A DNA stretch of 64,000 nt from Mycobacterium terramassiliense (GCF_900157385.1 NZ_LT717701.1:2328353-2392352); one strand, 5' to 3'. Counted from the stretch's first letter, positions 46,484 through 58,279 are shown. Made by a program: numbers and translations. Notes: generated by a model from the sequence alone, not told the origin.

Positions 46484-49135
46484 GTGACCGCCAGCCCCCG
46501 CCCCGCCGCCGACCCGCTGCCCAAGTCGTGGGAACCGGCCTCGATGGAGGACGCGATCTACCAGAAGTGGCTGGACGCGGGCTACTTCAAGGCGGACGCG
46601 AGCAGCACGAAGCCCGCCTACTCGATCGTGCTGCCGCCGCCGAATGTCACCGGCAGCCTGCACATGGGCCACGCGCTGGAACACACCATGATGGACGCGC
46701 TGACCCGCCGCAAGCGCATGCAGGGCTACGAGGTGCTGTGGCAGCCGGGGATGGACCACGCGGGCATCGCGACCCAAAGCGTGGTGGAACGCCAGCTCGC
46801 CGTCGACGGCAAGACCAAGGAGGACTTCGGCCGGGAACTCTTCGTCGAGAAGGTGTGGGACTGGAAGCGTGAGTCCGGGGGCGCCATCGGTGGTCAGATG
46901 CGCCGCCTCGGCGACGGCGTGGACTGGAGCCGCGACCGGTTCACCATGGACGAGGGGCTATCCCGGGCCGTGCGGACCATCTTCAAGCGGCTCTACGACG
47001 CCGGGCTGATCTATCAGGCCGAACGCCTGGTCAACTGGTCCCCGGTGCTGCAGACCGCGATCTCGGACCTGGAGGTGAACTACCTCGACGTCGAGGGCGA
47101 GCTGGTCTCGTTCCGCTACGGATCACTCAACGACGACGAGCCCCACATCGTGGTCGCCACCACCCGGGTGGAGACCATGCTGGGCGACACCGCGATCGCC
47201 GTGCATCCCGACGACGACCGTTACCGGCACCTGGTCGGCACCAGCCTGCCGCACCCGTTCGTGGACCGCGCGCTCGTCGTCGTCGCCGACGAGCACGTCG
47301 ATCCCGAATTCGGCACGGGCGCAGTCAAAGTCACGCCCGCCCACGACCCGAACGACTTCGAAATCGGGCTGCGGCACGAGCTGCCGATGATCTCGATCAT
47401 GGACGCCAAGGGCCGAATCGCTGACACCGGAACGCAATTCGACGGGATGGATCGTTTCGAAGCCCGGGTCGCCGTACGCGAAGCCCTTTCCGCGCAGGGC
47501 CGGGTCGTCGAGGAGAAGCGGCCCTATCTGCACAGCGTCGGGCATTCCGAGCGTAGCGGCGAGCCGATCGAGCCGCGGCTGTCGCTGCAGTGGTGGGTCC
47601 GGGTGGAATCGCTGGCCAAGGCCGCCGGCGATGCGGTTCGCAACGGGGACACCGTGATTCATCCCGCCAGCCTGGAGCCGCGCTGGTTCGCCTGGGTCGA
47701 CGACATGCACGACTGGTGCATCTCGCGCCAGCTCTGGTGGGGCCACCGCATCCCGATCTGGTATGGGCCGGGCGGCGAACAGGTGTGTGTCGGTCCCGAC
47801 GAGACGCCGCCGGAAGGCTGGGAGCAGGACCCCGACGTGCTGGACACCTGGTTCTCGTCCGCGCTGTGGCCGTTCTCCACGCTGGGCTGGCCGGAGCGGA
47901 CGCCGGAACTGGAAAAGTTCTACCCGACAAGCGTTCTCGTGACCGGCTACGACATCCTGTTCTTCTGGGTCGCCCGGATGATGATGTTCGGCACCTTCGT
48001 CGGCGGCGACGAAGCGATCACCCTCGGCGGCCGTCGTGGGCCACAGGTTCCGTTCACCGACGTCTTTCTGCACGGGCTGATCCGGGACGAATTCGGCCGC
48101 AAGATGAGCAAGTCCAAGGGCAACGTCATCGACCCGCTGGACTGGGTCGAGGCTTTCGGGGCCGACGCGCTGCGGTTCACGCTGGCCCGCGGCGCCAGCC
48201 CGGGCGGCGACCTGTCCGTCGGGGAGGATGCCGTCCGGGCGTCGCGCAACTTCGGCACCAAGCTGTTCAACGCCACCCGGTACGCGCTGCTGAACGGCGC
48301 AGCCCTGGCGCCCCTGCCCGCCCAGACCGAGCTCACCGACGCCGATCGCTGGATCCTCGGACGGTTGGAAGAGGTTCGCGCCGAGGTTGATTCGGCCTTC
48401 GATGGCTACGAGTTCAGCCGGGCCTGCGAATCGCTCTACCACTTCGCGTGGGACGAGTTCTGCGACTGGTACGTCGAACTGGCCAAGACGCAGCTGGCCG
48501 ACGGGCTCGCGCACACCACCGCCGTGCTGGCCGCGGTGCTCGACACGCTGTTGCGCCTGCTGCATCCGGTCATCCCGTTCCTTACCGAGGCGCTGTGGCA
48601 GGCGTTGACCAACCAGGAGTCGTTGGTGATCGCCGAGTGGCCGAAATCGTCGGGCATCTCGCTGGATCAGGTTGCCGCGCAGCGAATCAGCGACATGCAG
48701 CGGCTCGTCACCGAGGTCCGGCGGTTCCGCAGCGAACAGGGCCTGGCGGACCGGCAGAAGGTGCCGGCCCGCCTGGGCGACGTCGAGGGCGCGGGCCTCG
48801 GCGGCCAGGTGAGCGCGGTGACGTCGCTGGCGTGGCTCACCGAGCCGGGTCCGGGTTTTCACCCGTCGGCGTCTGTGGAGGTGCGCCTCAGCGGTGGCAC
48901 CGTCGTCGTCGAGCTCGACACGTCGGGCACCATCGACGTCGCCGCCGAGCGCCGCCGCCTGGAAAAGGATCTGGCCGCCGCGCAAAAGGAGCTGGCGTCG
49001 ACGGCGGCCAAGCTGGGCAACGCCGACTTCCTCGCCAAGGCGCCCGAGCAGGTGGTCGCCAAGATCCGTGACCGTGCGCGCGTGGCCCAGGAGGAAACCG
49101 AGCGGATCACCGGCAGGCTGGCCGCGCTGCAATGA
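46484..49135 (+). CDS. valS: Valyl-tRNA synthetase
   Basis: The 883-residue class I synthetase shows [14 protein letters not shown] (HIGH motif HMGH, near 46-59) and KMSKSKGN near 540, an editing domain between them ([11 protein letters not shown] near 233) and a C-terminal coiled-coil ([20 protein letters not shown]). It charges tRNA-Val. It starts at GTG 46484 and its ATGA overlaps folC, as with Rv2448c and Rv2447c. Confidence 0.96.
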   Translation: MTASPRPAADPLPKSWEPASMEDAIYQKWLDAGYFKADASSTKPAYSIVLPPPNVTGSLHMGHALEHTMMDALTRRKRMQGYEVLWQPGMDHAGIATQSVVERQLAVDGKTKEDFGRELFVEKVWDWKRESGGAIGGQMRRLGDGVDWSRDRFTMDEGLSRAVRTIFKRLYDAGLIYQAERLVNWSPVLQTAISDLEVNYLDVEGELVSFRYGSLNDDEPHIVVATTRVETMLGDTAIAVHPDDDRYRHLVGTSLPHPFVDRALVVVADEHVDPEFGTGAVKVTPAHDPNDFEIGLRHELPMISIMDAKGRIADTGTQFDGMDRFEARVAVREALSAQGRVVEEKRPYLHSVGHSERSGEPIEPRLSLQWWVRVESLAKAAGDAVRNGDTVIHPASLEPRWFAWVDDMHDWCISRQLWWGHRIPIWYGPGGEQVCVGPDETPPEGWEQDPDVLDTWFSSALWPFSTLGWPERTPELEKFYPTSVLVTGYDILFFWVARMMMFGTFVGGDEAITLGGRRGPQVPFTDVFLHGLIRDEFGRKMSKSKGNVIDPLDWVEAFGADALRFTLARGASPGGDLSVGEDAVRASRNFGTKLFNATRYALLNGAALAPLPAQTELTDADRWILGRLEEVRAEVDSAFDGYEFSRACESLYHFAWDEFCDWYVELAKTQLADGLAHTTAVLAAVLDTLLRLLHPVIPFLTEALWQALTNQESLVIAEWPKSSGISLDQVAAQRISDMQRLVTEVRRFRSEQGLADRQKVPARLGDVEGAGLGGQVSAVTSLAWLTEPGPGFHPSASVEVRLSGGTVVVELDTSGTIDVAAERRRLEKDLAAAQKELASTAAKLGNADFLAKAPEQVVAKIRDRARVAQEETERITGRLAALQ

Positions 49136-50565
49136 CCGAGCCGCCCGAGCGGGCCATCGAAGCGGCTCCCACACCGGATGAGATCGCGTCCCTGCTGCAG
49201 GTCGAGCACCTCCTCGACCAACGCTGGCCGGAAACCAAGATCGAGCCGAGCCTGACTCGGATCAGCGCCCTGATGGACCTGCTGGGGTCGCCGCAGCTGG
49301 GCTATCCGTCGATCCACATCGCGGGCACCAACGGCAAGACGTCGGTGGCGCGCATGGTCGACGCGCTGGTGACCGCGCTGGGCCGGCGCACCGGCCGCAC
49401 CACCAGCCCGCACCTGCAGTCGGCGGTCGAACGCATCGCGATCGACGGCCTGCCGATCAGCCCGGCCCAGTACGTGGCGACCTACCGGGAGGTCGAGCCG
49501 TTCGTCCAGATGGTCGATGCGCAGTCGCAGGCCGACAAGGGCCCCCGGATGAGCAAGTTCGAGGTGCTCACGGCGATGGCGTTCGCCGCGTTCGCCGACG
49601 CGCCCGTCGACGTCGCCGTCGTAGAGGTCGGCATGGGCGGGCGCTGGGACGCCACCAACGTGGTCAACGCGCCGGTGGCGGTGATCACCCCGATCGGCAT
49701 CGACCACGTCGACTACCTCGGCCACGACATCGCCGGGATCGCCGGCGAGAAGGCCGGGATCATCACCGGGGCGCCGGACGGCGCGCCGGACACCGTCGCC
49801 GTCATCGCGCGCCAGGTGCCCGAGGCGATGGAAGCGCTGCTGGCCCAGGCCGTGCGCGCCGACGCCGCGGTGGCCCGCGAGGATTCGGAGTTCGCGGTCC
49901 TGGGCCGTCAGATCGCCATCGGCGGCCAGGTGCTGCAGCTGCAGGGCCTCGGCGGGGTGTACTCCGACGTCTACCTGCCGCTGCACGGCGAACACCAGGC
50001 GCACAACGCGGCGGTGGCGCTGGCGGCGGTCGAGGCCTTTTTCGGCGCCGGCGCGCAGCGCCAGCTCGACGTCGACGCCGTCCGGGCCGGCTTCGCGGCC
50101 GTCACCAGCCCGGGGCGGCTGGAGCGCCTGCGCAGCGCCCCCACGGTGTTCATCGACGCCGCGCACAATCCCGCCGGTGCGGCCGCGCTGGCACAGACGC
50201 TGGCCGGCGAGTTCGACTTTCGGTTTCTGGTCGGGGTGATCAGCGTGATGGCCGACAAGGACGTGGACGGCATCCTCGCGGCGCTGGAGCCGGCGTTCGA
50301 CTCCGTCGTCGTGACCCACAACGGTTCGCCACGGGCGCTGGATGTCGAGGCGCTGGCGCTGGCCGCCGGCGAGCGGTTCGGGCCCGACCGCGTCACCACC
50401 GCGGAGAACCTGCGCGACGCCATCGACGTCGCGACCGCCCTGGTCGACGACGCCGCGACGGAAAGCGATGCGGGAGAATCGTTTTCGGGCACAGGGATCG
50501 TCGTCACCGGCTCGGTGGTCACCGCCGGGGCCGCCCGCAGCCTGTTCGGTCGTGATCCGCAATGA
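49132..50565 (+). CDS. folC: Folylpolyglutamate / dihydrofolate synthase
   Basis: The 477-residue Mur-ligase family enzyme has P-loop [13 protein letters not shown] near 61-73, the Lys/His motifs [14 protein letters not shown] near 163 and the C-terminal ADP-binding domain ([12 protein letters not shown] near 342). It adds glutamates to folates. Start ATG 49132 overlaps valS, and its stop overlaps the next gene as ATGA, so the three are one operon. M. tuberculosis Rv2447c has 487 residues. Confidence 0.94.
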   Translation: MTEPPERAIEAAPTPDEIASLLQVEHLLDQRWPETKIEPSLTRISALMDLLGSPQLGYPSIHIAGTNGKTSVARMVDALVTALGRRTGRTTSPHLQSAVERIAIDGLPISPAQYVATYREVEPFVQMVDAQSQADKGPRMSKFEVLTAMAFAAFADAPVDVAVVEVGMGGRWDATNVVNAPVAVITPIGIDHVDYLGHDIAGIAGEKAGIITGAPDGAPDTVAVIARQVPEAMEALLAQAVRADAAVAREDSEFAVLGRQIAIGGQVLQLQGLGGVYSDVYLPLHGEHQAHNAAVALAAVEAFFGAGAQRQLDVDAVRAGFAAVTSPGRLERLRSAPTVFIDAAHNPAGAAALAQTLAGEFDFRFLVGVISVMADKDVDGILAALEPAFDSVVVTHNGSPRALDVEALALAAGERFGPDRVTTAENLRDAIDVATALVDDAATESDAGESFSGTGIVVTGSVVTAGAARSLFGRDPQ

Positions 50566-50921
50566 CCGACAACAATGCGGCGCCGCCCGCCGATCCGTGG
50601 AAGAGCTTCGGTGCGGTGATGGCCGCGACGCTGATCCTCGAGGCGATCGTGGTGCTGCTGGCGATACCGGTGGTGGGCGCCGTCGGCGGCGGGCTGACCG
50701 GCGCGTCGCTGGGCTACCTGATCGGCCTGGCGGTGGCGCTGGTCGTGCTGGCCGGGCTGCAGCGCAGGCCCTGGGCGATCTGGGCGAACCTGGGCATCCA
50801 GGTGGTGCTGTTGGCCGGCTTCGCCGTCTACCCCGGGGTGGGATTCATCGGGGTGCTGTTCACCGGGTTGTGGGCGCTCATCGCCTACTTCCGCGCCGAG
50901 GTCCGCCGCAGGCAGGAGTAG
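50562..50921 (+). CDS. DUF4233 small membrane protein
   Basis: The 119-residue protein has four hydrophobic helices (about residues 15-35, 40-60, 65-85, 87-108) and a short basic tail (RAEVRRRQE). It belongs to the DUF4233 family, found between folC and ndk in most actinobacteria, as Rv2446c is. Start ATG 50562 overlaps the folC stop. Function unknown; conserved position suggests a link with translation or nucleotide genes. Confidence 0.85.
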   Translation: MTDNNAAPPADPWKSFGAVMAATLILEAIVVLLAIPVVGAVGGGLTGASLGYLIGLAVALVVLAGLQRRPWAIWANLGIQVVLLAGFAVYPGVGFIGVLFTGLWALIAYFRAEVRRRQE

Positions 50922-50956
50922 GGCCAAGCGGCAAAGGGTTCTGTACGCTGTCCGCC

Positions 50957-51367
50957 GTGACCGAACGGACCCTCGTACTGATCAAACCTGATGCCGTGGA
51001 GCGGCACCTGATAGGCGAGATCATCAGCCGCATCGAGCGAAAAGGCCTCATCATCGCGGCGCTGGAGCTCCGGCACGTCAGCGAGGAGCTGGCCGGCCAG
51101 CACTACGCCGAACACGAGGGCAAGCCGTTCTTCGGGTCGTTGCTGGAATTCATCACCTCGGGGCCGGTGGTGGCCGCGGTCGTCGAGGGACCCCGCGCGA
51201 TCGCGGCGTTTCGGCAGGTCGCCGGGGGTACCGACCCGGTCGACAAGGCCACGCCGGGCACCATCCGCGGCGACTTCGGCCTGGAAACGCAGTTCAACCT
51301 GGTGCACGGCTCCGACTCGGAGGATTCGGCGAAGCGCGAGATCGCGCTCTGGTTTCCCGGAATTTAG
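50957..51367 (+). CDS. ndk: Nucleoside diphosphate kinase
   Basis: The 136 residues equal M. tuberculosis Rv2445c. The phosphorylated His is in NLVHGSDS (His 117); [14 protein letters not shown] at 3-16 is the N-terminal signature. It transfers the gamma phosphate between nucleotides. The GTG at 50957 is 35 bases after the previous stop; a separate promoter is possible but the spacing allows read-through from valS-folC. Confidence 0.95.
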   Translation: MTERTLVLIKPDAVERHLIGEIISRIERKGLIIAALELRHVSEELAGQHYAEHEGKPFFGSLLEFITSGPVVAAVVEGPRAIAAFRQVAGGTDPVDKATPGTIRGDFGLETQFNLVHGSDSEDSAKREIALWFPGI

Positions 51368-51690
51368 CCCCGGCCGGGCCCCACGGCGTTTGCTGAAGCG
51401 CGTATCTCGGGTGCGGGTGGGCACGCCGAGTGATGTGGGATACTGACAGCGGGTGAACGTCGCCGGACCGGTTTCGGACACCCGAATGAAGACTTAGACA
51501 AGCGCGACCATCGCCACTGCCGTGATGTTGCGCCGCATGTCAGGCCGACATTCAGCACGGCGCCGAGCGAGTTCCACCCGAGCCGCTCGGGGCAAGACCA
51601 TCACAAGCCTGGGAGAAGCGACCCGGGCCCATAGTGAAGCCCTCGCGTGGCCGCGTCGAAGCGACGCGCCCGGGGGCTTAAGGAGAATAC
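51368..51690. other. Leader/promoter region of rne
   Basis: These 323 bases have no convincing gene. GATACT near 51438 has the TANNNT shape of a mycobacterial -10 element, and the 250-base leader to the rne start is long. RNase E often controls its own mRNA through a structured leader; whether that holds here cannot be told. Confidence 0.4.
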
Positions 51691-54405
51691 GTGGTAGACA
51701 GTGCGCCACCTTCGAACCCACCGCGGGACCCGGTTCAGCACGAGGACCTGCCCGATCGCCTGAGGGTGCATCAGCTGGCCCGGGCGCTGGGCAGCACCAA
51801 CAGAGAGGTGCTCGAGGCGCTCACCGCGCTCGACGGGCGGGCATGCAACGTACATTCGGGCGTCGACCGCGAGGACGCCCTCCGGGTCCGTGACCTGATT
51901 TTCGCCAAGCCGCTGCCCAACATCCCGGGCTTCAGCCACGCGGCGGCCAAACAGCAACCACTGCTGCTGCGGACCTCGACCGAGCCGGCCGAATACCTGC
52001 CGCTCTTCCAGGCCCCGCAGCCGGTGGAGCTCGGCGGCGGCGGTGACGCCGACGACGCCGGTGATTCCGACGAAACCGACGACGACGACGAGGATCAACC
52101 CGATCGAACGGCCAACAGGCGGCGGCGCCGCGGCAGGCGGGGGCGCGGCCGCGGGCGCGGCGAACAGGGCGGATCCGACGGTGACGACGACACCGACGAC
52201 GACGCCGACTCCGACGACTCTGACGACTCCGACAGCGACGACGACGATGGTTCCGCGGACGCGGCCACCCGGCGCCGCCGCCGGCGCCGGCGGCGCAAGT
52301 CCGAAGCCGGCGACGACAACGACGAGGGCCTGTCGCCCGACGACCCGCCCAACACCGTGGTGCACGAGCGGCCGCCACGCGCCGGCAAGAACGGCGAGAA
52401 CGGCGGCAGCTCCAACGCCGAGATCAAGGGCATCGACGGCTCCACCCGGCTGGAAGCCAAGCGGCAACGCCGGCGCGACGGGCGCGACGCCGGCCGGCGC
52501 CGCCCACCCGTGCTGACCGAGGCCGAGTTCCTGGCGCGCCGGGAGGCCGTCGAACGGATGATGGTCGTGCGCGACCGGGTCCGCACCGAGCCGCCGCACC
52601 CGGGGGCGCGCTACACCCAGATCGCGGTGCTCGAGGACGGCATCCTCGTCGAGCATTTCGTGACCTCCGCGGCTTCCGCCTCCCTGGTGGGCAACATCTA
52701 CCTGGGCATCGTGCAGAACGTGCTGCCCTCGATGGAGGCGGCGTTCGTCGACATCGGTCGCGGCCGTAACGGCGTGCTGTACGCCGGCGAAGTGAACTGG
52801 GAAGCCGCCGGATTGGGCGGGTCCGACCGCAAGATCGAACAGGCCCTCAAGCCCGGCGACTATGTCGTCGTCCAGGTCAGCAAGGACCCGGTGGGGCATA
52901 AGGGCGCCAGGCTCACCACGCAGGTGTCGCTGGCCGGTCGCTACCTGGTGTATGTGCCCGGCGCGTCGTCGACCGGGATCAGCCGCAAGCTGCCCGACAC
53001 CGAACGCCAGCGGCTCAAGGAGATCCTGCGCGAGGTGGTGCCGTCCGACGCCGGGGTGATCATCCGCACCGCGTCCGAGGGGGTCAAAGAGGACGACATC
53101 CGCAAGGACGTCACCCGCCTGCAGGAGCGCTGGCAGCAGATCGAGGCCAAGGCGACCGAGACCAAGGCGAAGGCCGCGGGCGCCGCGGTCTCGCTCTACG
53201 AAGAGCCGGACGTGTTGGTCAAGGTCATCCGCGACCTGTTCAACGAGGACTTTGCCGGCCTCATCGTCTCCGGTGACGAGGCCTGGAACACGATCAACGA
53301 GTACGTGAATTCGGTTGCGCCAGAGCTGGTTTCGAAGCTGACCAAATACGAGCCCGCCTCCGGGCCGGACGAGGCGAGCGGCCCGGACGTGTTCGCGGTG
53401 CACCGCATCGACGAGCAGCTCGCCAAGGCGATGGAGCGCAAGGTGTGGCTGCCGTCGGGCGGCACGCTGGTGATCGACCGCACCGAGGCCATGACGGTGG
53501 TCGACGTCAACACCGGAAAGTTCACCGGATCCGGCGGGAACCTCGAACAGACCGTCACCAAGAACAACCTCGAGGCGGCCGAGGAGATCGTGCGCCAGCT
53601 GCGGCTGCGCGACATCGGCGGCATCGTGGTCATCGACTTCATCGACATGGTGCTGGAGTCCAACCGCGACCTGGTGCTGCGGCGGCTGACCGAGGCGCTG
53701 TCCCGTGACCGCACCCGCCATCAGGTGTCCGAGGTGACGTCCCTGGGCCTGGTCCAGCTGACCCGCAAGCGGTTGGGCACCGGGCTGATCGAGGCGTTCT
53801 CGTCGTCGTGCCCGAACTGCGGCGGCCGCGGCATCCTGCTGCACGGCGACCCGGTCGATTCCGCCCCGTCGAACGGCCGCAAATCCGAGTCCGGCGGTCG
53901 CCGCGGCAGGCGCTCGAAGAAGAAGGGGGCCGAAGAGGCCTCCGACCAGCCCACCGTGGCCAAGGTGCCCGCACACGCTCCCGGCGAACACCCGATGTTC
54001 AAGGCGATGGCCGCCGGCGCGTCCGGGGCGGGCGGCCAGGATGAGCAGGGCGAGGAGGAGTCCGACGGGTCCGGTGAGTTGCTCACCGCCACGGTCGACG
54101 AGGAGCCCGAAGAGCGGGGCGGCGCCGACCTGGACGACGCCGACACCGATGACTTCGAGGACAACGACAACGACAACGACGACGACAGCGATGACGAGGA
54201 CGAGTTCGACTCCGACGACGACCTCGACGACGAGGACCTCGGCGACGACGAGGACCTTGACCTGGACGACGACGAAGACGACCTGGACGACGAGGATTCC
54301 GACGACGACACCGCACCCGGCGGCAACGGCGCGTTCACGGCCGGACGTCCGCGCCGCCGCCGTGCCGCGGGCCGGCCGGCCGGCCCACCGATCCACGTGG
54401 ACTGA
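51691..54405 (+). CDS. rne: Ribonuclease E/G
   Basis: GTG 51691 has AAGGAGA 9 bases upstream. The 904-residue protein (953 in Rv2444c) has a helical N-terminal segment, an acidic and Arg-rich disordered region at 110-230, the catalytic core at about 275-720 with an S1 domain (NIYLGIVQNVLPSMEAAFVD), catalytic Asp in VVDVNTGKF and VIDFIDM, and the zinc link CPNCGGRG near 708. The C-terminus from about 790 is almost pure Asp/Glu. It starts mRNA decay and matures rRNA. The mycobacterial type with both flanking disordered regions forms the degradosome scaffold. Confidence 0.95.
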   Translation: MVDSAPPSNPPRDPVQHEDLPDRLRVHQLARALGSTNREVLEALTALDGRACNVHSGVDREDALRVRDLIFAKPLPNIPGFSHAAAKQQPLLLRTSTEPAEYLPLFQAPQPVELGGGGDADDAGDSDETDDDDEDQPDRTANRRRRRGRRGRGRGRGEQGGSDGDDDTDDDADSDDSDDSDSDDDDGSADAATRRRRRRRRRKSEAGDDNDEGLSPDDPPNTVVHERPPRAGKNGENGGSSNAEIKGIDGSTRLEAKRQRRRDGRDAGRRRPPVLTEAEFLARREAVERMMVVRDRVRTEPPHPGARYTQIAVLEDGILVEHFVTSAASASLVGNIYLGIVQNVLPSMEAAFVDIGRGRNGVLYAGEVNWEAAGLGGSDRKIEQALKPGDYVVVQVSKDPVGHKGARLTTQVSLAGRYLVYVPGASSTGISRKLPDTERQRLKEILREVVPSDAGVIIRTASEGVKEDDIRKDVTRLQERWQQIEAKATETKAKAAGAAVSLYEEPDVLVKVIRDLFNEDFAGLIVSGDEAWNTINEYVNSVAPELVSKLTKYEPASGPDEASGPDVFAVHRIDEQLAKAMERKVWLPSGGTLVIDRTEAMTVVDVNTGKFTGSGGNLEQTVTKNNLEAAEEIVRQLRLRDIGGIVVIDFIDMVLESNRDLVLRRLTEALSRDRTRHQVSEVTSLGLVQLTRKRLGTGLIEAFSSSCPNCGGRGILLHGDPVDSAPSNGRKSESGGRRGRRSKKKGAEEASDQPTVAKVPAHAPGEHPMFKAMAAGASGAGGQDEQGEEESDGSGELLTATVDEEPEERGGADLDDADTDDFEDNDNDNDDDSDDEDEFDSDDDLDDEDLGDDEDLDLDDDEDDLDDEDSDDDTAPGGNGAFTAGRPRRRRAAGRPAGPPIHVD

Positions 54406-54422
54406 CCTGCGCCAACCCGGGG

Positions 54423-54435
54423 GGCCTTTGAGGCC
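54423..54435 (+). terminator. Short hairpin after rne
   Basis: GGCCT-TTG-AGGCC lies 18 bases after the rne stop and is followed by GGTTTG. The stem is only 5 bp, so termination would be partial. The following 180 bases to rplU contain a G/C-rich inverted repeat near 54500-54545 that may be part of a ribosomal-protein leader. Confidence 0.3.
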
Positions 54436-54616
54436 GGTTTGACCCTGTAGCCGCTGGTCAAGTACCCTTGGACAGTTGTCGTCAGGCCAGACTGTGGCCG
54501 GCGGCGGGCGGGACCGCCGGGCTCCGGTTTCCACCGGGGGGCGACCCCGCACCCCAGACCCACCACGCACAGGCCGGTGGCACGCGCGCGGCTAGCAGAA
54601 AGAGGCAGGAGCAACG

Positions 54617-54928
54617 ATGGCGACCTACGCAATCGTCAAGACCGGCGGCAAGCAGTACAAAGTCGCCGTCGGAGACGTGGTCAAGGTCGAGAAGCTGGAC
54701 TCCGAGCCGGGCGCGAACGTGACGCTGCCGGTGGCCCTCGTCGTCGACGGCGCCAAGGTCACCAGCGACGCGGCCGCGCTGGCCAAGGTTGCGGTGACCG
54801 GTGAGGTGCTCGAGCACACCAAGGGCCCCAAGATCCGCATCCACAAGTTCAAGAACAAGACCGGCTACCACAAGCGTCAGGGCCACCGTCAGCAGCTGAC
54901 GGTCCTGAAGGTCACGGGCATCAAGTAG
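54617..54928 (+). CDS. rplU: 50S ribosomal protein L21
   Basis: The 103-residue protein starts [16 protein letters not shown], the L21 signature, and ends with the basic [18 protein letters not shown] segment. AGGCAGGAGCAACG upstream of ATG 54617 supplies the ribosome site. It binds 23S rRNA and is followed after 14 bases by rpmA, the standard pair, then obg, which acts in 50S assembly. Confidence 0.96.
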   Translation: MATYAIVKTGGKQYKVAVGDVVKVEKLDSEPGANVTLPVALVVDGAKVTSDAAALAKVAVTGEVLEHTKGPKIRIHKFKNKTGYHKRQGHRQQLTVLKVTGIK

Positions 54929-54942
54929 CGAAGGCGATAGAC

Positions 54943-55209
54943 ATGGCACACAAGAAGGGCGCTTCCAGCTCGCGCAACGGCCGCGACTCCGCCGCGCAGC
55001 GGCTGGGCGTGAAGCGGTTCGGCGGCCAGGTCGTCAAGGCCGGCGAAATCCTGATCCGCCAGCGCGGCACCAAATTCCACCCGGGCACCGGCGTCGGCCG
55101 CGGCGGCGACGACACCCTGTTCGCCAAGGAATCCGGGGCCGTCGAGTTCGGGGTCAAGCGCGGACGCAAGACCGTCAGCATCGTCGCGGCCGGGCAGACC
55201 GCCGAGTAG
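54943..55209 (+). CDS. rpmA: 50S ribosomal protein L27
   Basis: The 88-residue protein starts [20 protein letters not shown], the L27 N-terminus that reaches the peptidyl transferase centre, and has the [14 protein letters not shown]-type core ([16 protein letters not shown]). No cleavable N-extension of the Firmicutes type is present. It lies between rplU and obg in the same operon. Confidence 0.96.
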   Translation: MAHKKGASSSRNGRDSAAQRLGVKRFGGQVVKAGEILIRQRGTKFHPGTGVGRGGDDTLFAKESGAVEFGVKRGRKTVSIVAAGQTAE

Positions 55210-55272
55210 GCGTCTTTGCCGGGGCCCGATGCGCGGCCCGCATCTCGCCCGCGGTAGTTGAGAGGACCCTCG

Positions 55273-56727
55273 ATGCCTCGGTTTGTCGATCGCGTCGTCA
55301 TCCACGCTCGGGCGGGTTCCGGCGGTAACGGCTGCGCGTCGGTTCACCGCGAGAAATTCAAGCCGCTCGGCGGCCCCGACGGGGGCAACGGCGGCCGCGG
55401 CGGCAGCGTTGTCCTGGTTGTCGATCCGCAGGTGCACACCCTGCTGGACTTCCATTTCCATCCGCACATCACCGCGCCCTCGGGCAAGCAGGGGATGGGC
55501 AACAACCGCGACGGCGCCGCCGGCTCGGACCTGGAAGTCAAGGTCCCCGACGGCACCGTGGTGCTGGACGTAAACGGCCGGCTGCTCGCCGATTTGGTGG
55601 GCGCGGGGACGCGGTTCGAGGCGGCCGCCGGCGGCCGCGGCGGCCTGGGCAACGCCGCGCTGGCATCGCGCGCCCGCAAGGCCCCGGGCTTCGCGCTGCT
55701 CGGCGAGCCGGGCCAGTCCCGTGACCTGACGCTGGAGCTCAAGACCGTAGCCGACGTGGGGCTGATCGGGTTCCCCTCGGCCGGCAAATCCTCGCTGGTG
55801 TCGGCGATCTCGGCGGCCAAACCGAAGGTCGCCGACTACCCGTTCACGACGCTGGTGCCCAATTTGGGCGTGGTATCGGCGGGGGAGCACACCTTCACGA
55901 TCGCCGATGTGCCGGGTCTGATCCCGGGCGCATCGCAGGGCCGCGGCTTGGGCCTGGAGTTCCTGCGGCACATCGAGCGGTGCGCCGTGCTGGTGCACGT
56001 CGTCGACTGCGCCACGGCCGAACCCGGTCGCGACCCCATCTCCGACATCGACGCGCTGGAAGCCGAGCTCGCCGCGTACACGCCGACGCTGCAAGGGGAC
56101 GTGGCGCTGGGCGACCTCGCCGAGCGGCCCCGGGCGGTGGTGCTCAACAAGATCGACGTGCCCGAGGCCCGCGAGCTCGCCGAATTCGTCCGCGACGAGA
56201 TCGCCGAACGCGGCTGGCCCGTGTTTCTGGTGTCGACCGTCGCGCGGGAGGGCTTGCAGCCCTTGATCTTTGGGCTGTGGAAAATGATTTCGGAGTACAA
56301 CGCCGCGCGGCCGCAGGTCGTACCGCGGCGCCCGGTCATTCGCCCGGTGCCGGTCGACGACAGCGGCTTCACCGTCGAGCCGGACGCCGACGGCGGCTTC
56401 GTGGTCACCGGCGCGCGGCCCGAGCGCTGGGTGGGCCAGACCAACTTCGACAACGACGAAGCGGTGGGCTATCTGGCCGATCGCCTGGCGCGCCTCGGTG
56501 TCGAGGAGGAACTGCTGCGGCTGGGGGCGCGGCCGGGTTGCGCCGTGACCATCGGGGAGATGACGTTCGACTGGGAGCCACAAACCCCAGCGGGGCAGCA
56601 CGTCGCGTTGTCGGGCCGGGGCACCGATGAGCGGCTGGAACGCACCGAACGCGCCGGCGCCGCCGAGCGCAAGGCCGCACGCCGCCAGCGCCGCCAACGC
56701 GATGCCGAGGACGGTAAAACCTCGTGA
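55273..56727 (+). CDS. obg: GTPase Obg (CgtA), 50S assembly factor
   Basis: ATG 55273, with GAGAGGA upstream, gives 484 residues. The Gly-rich Obg fold covers 1-158 ([29 protein letters not shown]), the G domain has G1 GFPSAGKSS near 167, G3 DVPGLIPGA near 212 and G4 NKIDVPEA near 292, and the C-terminal OCT domain lies at 360-435 ([10 protein letters not shown]). It couples GTP state to ribosome maturation and the stringent response. GTGA overlap joins it to proB. Confidence 0.95.
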   Translation: MPRFVDRVVIHARAGSGGNGCASVHREKFKPLGGPDGGNGGRGGSVVLVVDPQVHTLLDFHFHPHITAPSGKQGMGNNRDGAAGSDLEVKVPDGTVVLDVNGRLLADLVGAGTRFEAAAGGRGGLGNAALASRARKAPGFALLGEPGQSRDLTLELKTVADVGLIGFPSAGKSSLVSAISAAKPKVADYPFTTLVPNLGVVSAGEHTFTIADVPGLIPGASQGRGLGLEFLRHIERCAVLVHVVDCATAEPGRDPISDIDALEAELAAYTPTLQGDVALGDLAERPRAVVLNKIDVPEARELAEFVRDEIAERGWPVFLVSTVAREGLQPLIFGLWKMISEYNAARPQVVPRRPVIRPVPVDDSGFTVEPDADGGFVVTGARPERWVGQTNFDNDEAVGYLADRLARLGVEEELLRLGARPGCAVTIGEMTFDWEPQTPAGQHVALSGRGTDERLERTERAGAAERKAARRQRRQRDAEDGKTS

Positions 56728-57827
56728 GCGCCCATCGCGACGCCATCCGCACCGCGCGCAGCCTCGTGGTCAAGGTGGGGACGAACGCGCTGACCACCCC
56801 GTCCGGGGTGTTCGACGCCGGGCGGCTGGCCGGGCTGGCCGACGCGATCGAGGCCCGGATGAAGGCGGGCACCGACGTTGTCATCGTGTCGTCGGGCGCC
56901 ATCGCCGCCGGGATCGAGCCGCTCGGATTATCCCGCCGCCCAAAGGATCTGGCGACCAAGCAGGCCGCGGCCAGCGTCGGACAGGTCGCGCTGGTGAACG
57001 CGTGGAGCGCGGCGTTCGCCCGCTACGGACGCACCGTCGGGCAGGTGCTGCTCACCGCGCACGACATCTCGGTGCGGGCCTCGCACACCAACGCCCAGCG
57101 CACCCTGGACCGGCTGCGCGCGCTGCACGCGGTGGCGATCGTCAACGAAAACGACACGGTCGCTACCAACGAGATCCGGTTCGGCGACAACGACCGGCTC
57201 TCGGCGCTGGTGGCCCACCTGGTCGGGGCCGAGGCGTTGGTGCTGCTGTCCGACATCGACGGGCTCTACGACGCGGATCCGCGAAAGGCGCGGGGCGCTA
57301 AGTTCATTCCCGAGGTGTCCGGCTCGGCGGATCTGGACGGGGTGGTCGCCGGCCCGGGCAGCGACCTGGGCACCGGCGGCATGGCGTCGAAGATGTCCTC
57401 GGCGCTGCTGGCCGCCGACGCCGGCGTCCCGGTGTTGCTGGCCGCCGCGGTCGACGCGGCGGCCGCGCTCACCGACGCCTCAACCGGGACGGTGTTCGCC
57501 CCGCGGCCGGATCGGATGTCGGCCCGCCGATTCTGGGTGCGTTACGCCGCCGAGGCGGCCGGTTCGCTGACCCTGGACGAGGGGGCGGTGCGCGCCGTGC
57601 TGCGGCAACGCCGCTCGCTGCTGGCCGCGGGCATCACCACGGTCTCGGGGCGGTTCTACGCCGGCGACGTGGTCGAACTGCGCGCACCCGACGCGACCCT
57701 CGTGGCGCGCGGGGTGGTTGCCTACGACGCCGCCGAGCTGGCCACCATGATGGGCCGGTCGACGTCCGACCTGCCCGGCGAGCTGCGCCGCCCCGCGGTG
57801 CACGCCGACGACCTGGTCGCGGTGTAG
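56724..57827 (+). CDS. proB: Glutamate 5-kinase
   Basis: The 367-residue enzyme has the amino-acid kinase domain ([14 protein letters not shown] near 13-26, [14 protein letters not shown] near 53, [14 protein letters not shown] near 173) and a C-terminal PUA domain ([20 protein letters not shown] near 285). It phosphorylates glutamate in proline synthesis. GTG 56724 overlaps the obg stop. proA is not adjacent; in M. tuberculosis nadE follows directly, but here a block of other genes intervenes. Confidence 0.95.
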   Translation: MSAHRDAIRTARSLVVKVGTNALTTPSGVFDAGRLAGLADAIEARMKAGTDVVIVSSGAIAAGIEPLGLSRRPKDLATKQAAASVGQVALVNAWSAAFARYGRTVGQVLLTAHDISVRASHTNAQRTLDRLRALHAVAIVNENDTVATNEIRFGDNDRLSALVAHLVGAEALVLLSDIDGLYDADPRKARGAKFIPEVSGSADLDGVVAGPGSDLGTGGMASKMSSALLAADAGVPVLLAAAVDAAAALTDASTGTVFAPRPDRMSARRFWVRYAAEAAGSLTLDEGAVRAVLRQRRSLLAAGITTVSGRFYAGDVVELRAPDATLVARGVVAYDAAELATMMGRSTSDLPGELRRPAVHADDLVAV

Positions 57828-57831
57828 CCGA

Positions 57832-58263
57832 CTAAGTGAACGGGTTGCTGTTGTCCTGCCACGCGGCCGATTCGGGACGCGGTCCGTAACGGCGGGCGTA
57901 GTCCTCGTGCATCTTGGCCTGCTTCTTGTTTTTGAGGACGTCGACCAGGTTCGGGTTGAGGCCATGCTGCGCCAGCCGGTGGCGGCGCCAGACCTTGTTC
58001 AGCGCAAGCGAAATCAGCAGGGCCCAGATGTAGAGCGGCACCGTCATTTCGGTATGCACGTACAGCGACGCGGGCAGCAGCCAGAAGGGTGCGAGAACGA
58101 ACAGCGGTGGGATGGCCCACCGGATCATGTGCCGGCGCACGGCGCCTTTGCCCGCCAGATCGTTGGCGACCCAGTCGCGCATCGAGTCGGGTAGCTGCCG
58201 CCCGTACGAGTAGGCGACGTACTGCCAGGGGTTGGGTTTGGCGCTGGTCTTGGCTTTGTTCAC
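57832..58263 (-). CDS. DUF5313-like small membrane protein
   Basis: From GTG 58263 (AGGAGT 6 bases upstream) the 143-residue protein begins MNKAKTSAKPNPWQYVAYSY, then GRQLPDSMRDWVANDLAGKG, two hydrophobic helices at about 50-90 (PPLFVLAPFWLLPASLYVH and PLYIWALLISLAL) and a basic C-terminus. NPxQYxxYxxGxxLPxxxxxWVxxDL is the pattern of the actinobacterial DUF5313 family. Function unknown. It is convergent with proB (4 bases apart) and 16 bases behind the MarR gene, so probably controlled by it. Confidence 0.75.
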   Translation of the reverse strand: MNKAKTSAKPNPWQYVAYSYGRQLPDSMRDWVANDLAGKGAVRRHMIRWAIPPLFVLAPFWLLPASLYVHTEMTVPLYIWALLISLALNKVWRRHRLAQHGLNPNLVDVLKNKKQAKMHEDYARRYGPRPESAAWQDNSNPFT

Positions 58264-58279
58264 AGTGACTCCTAGGGGT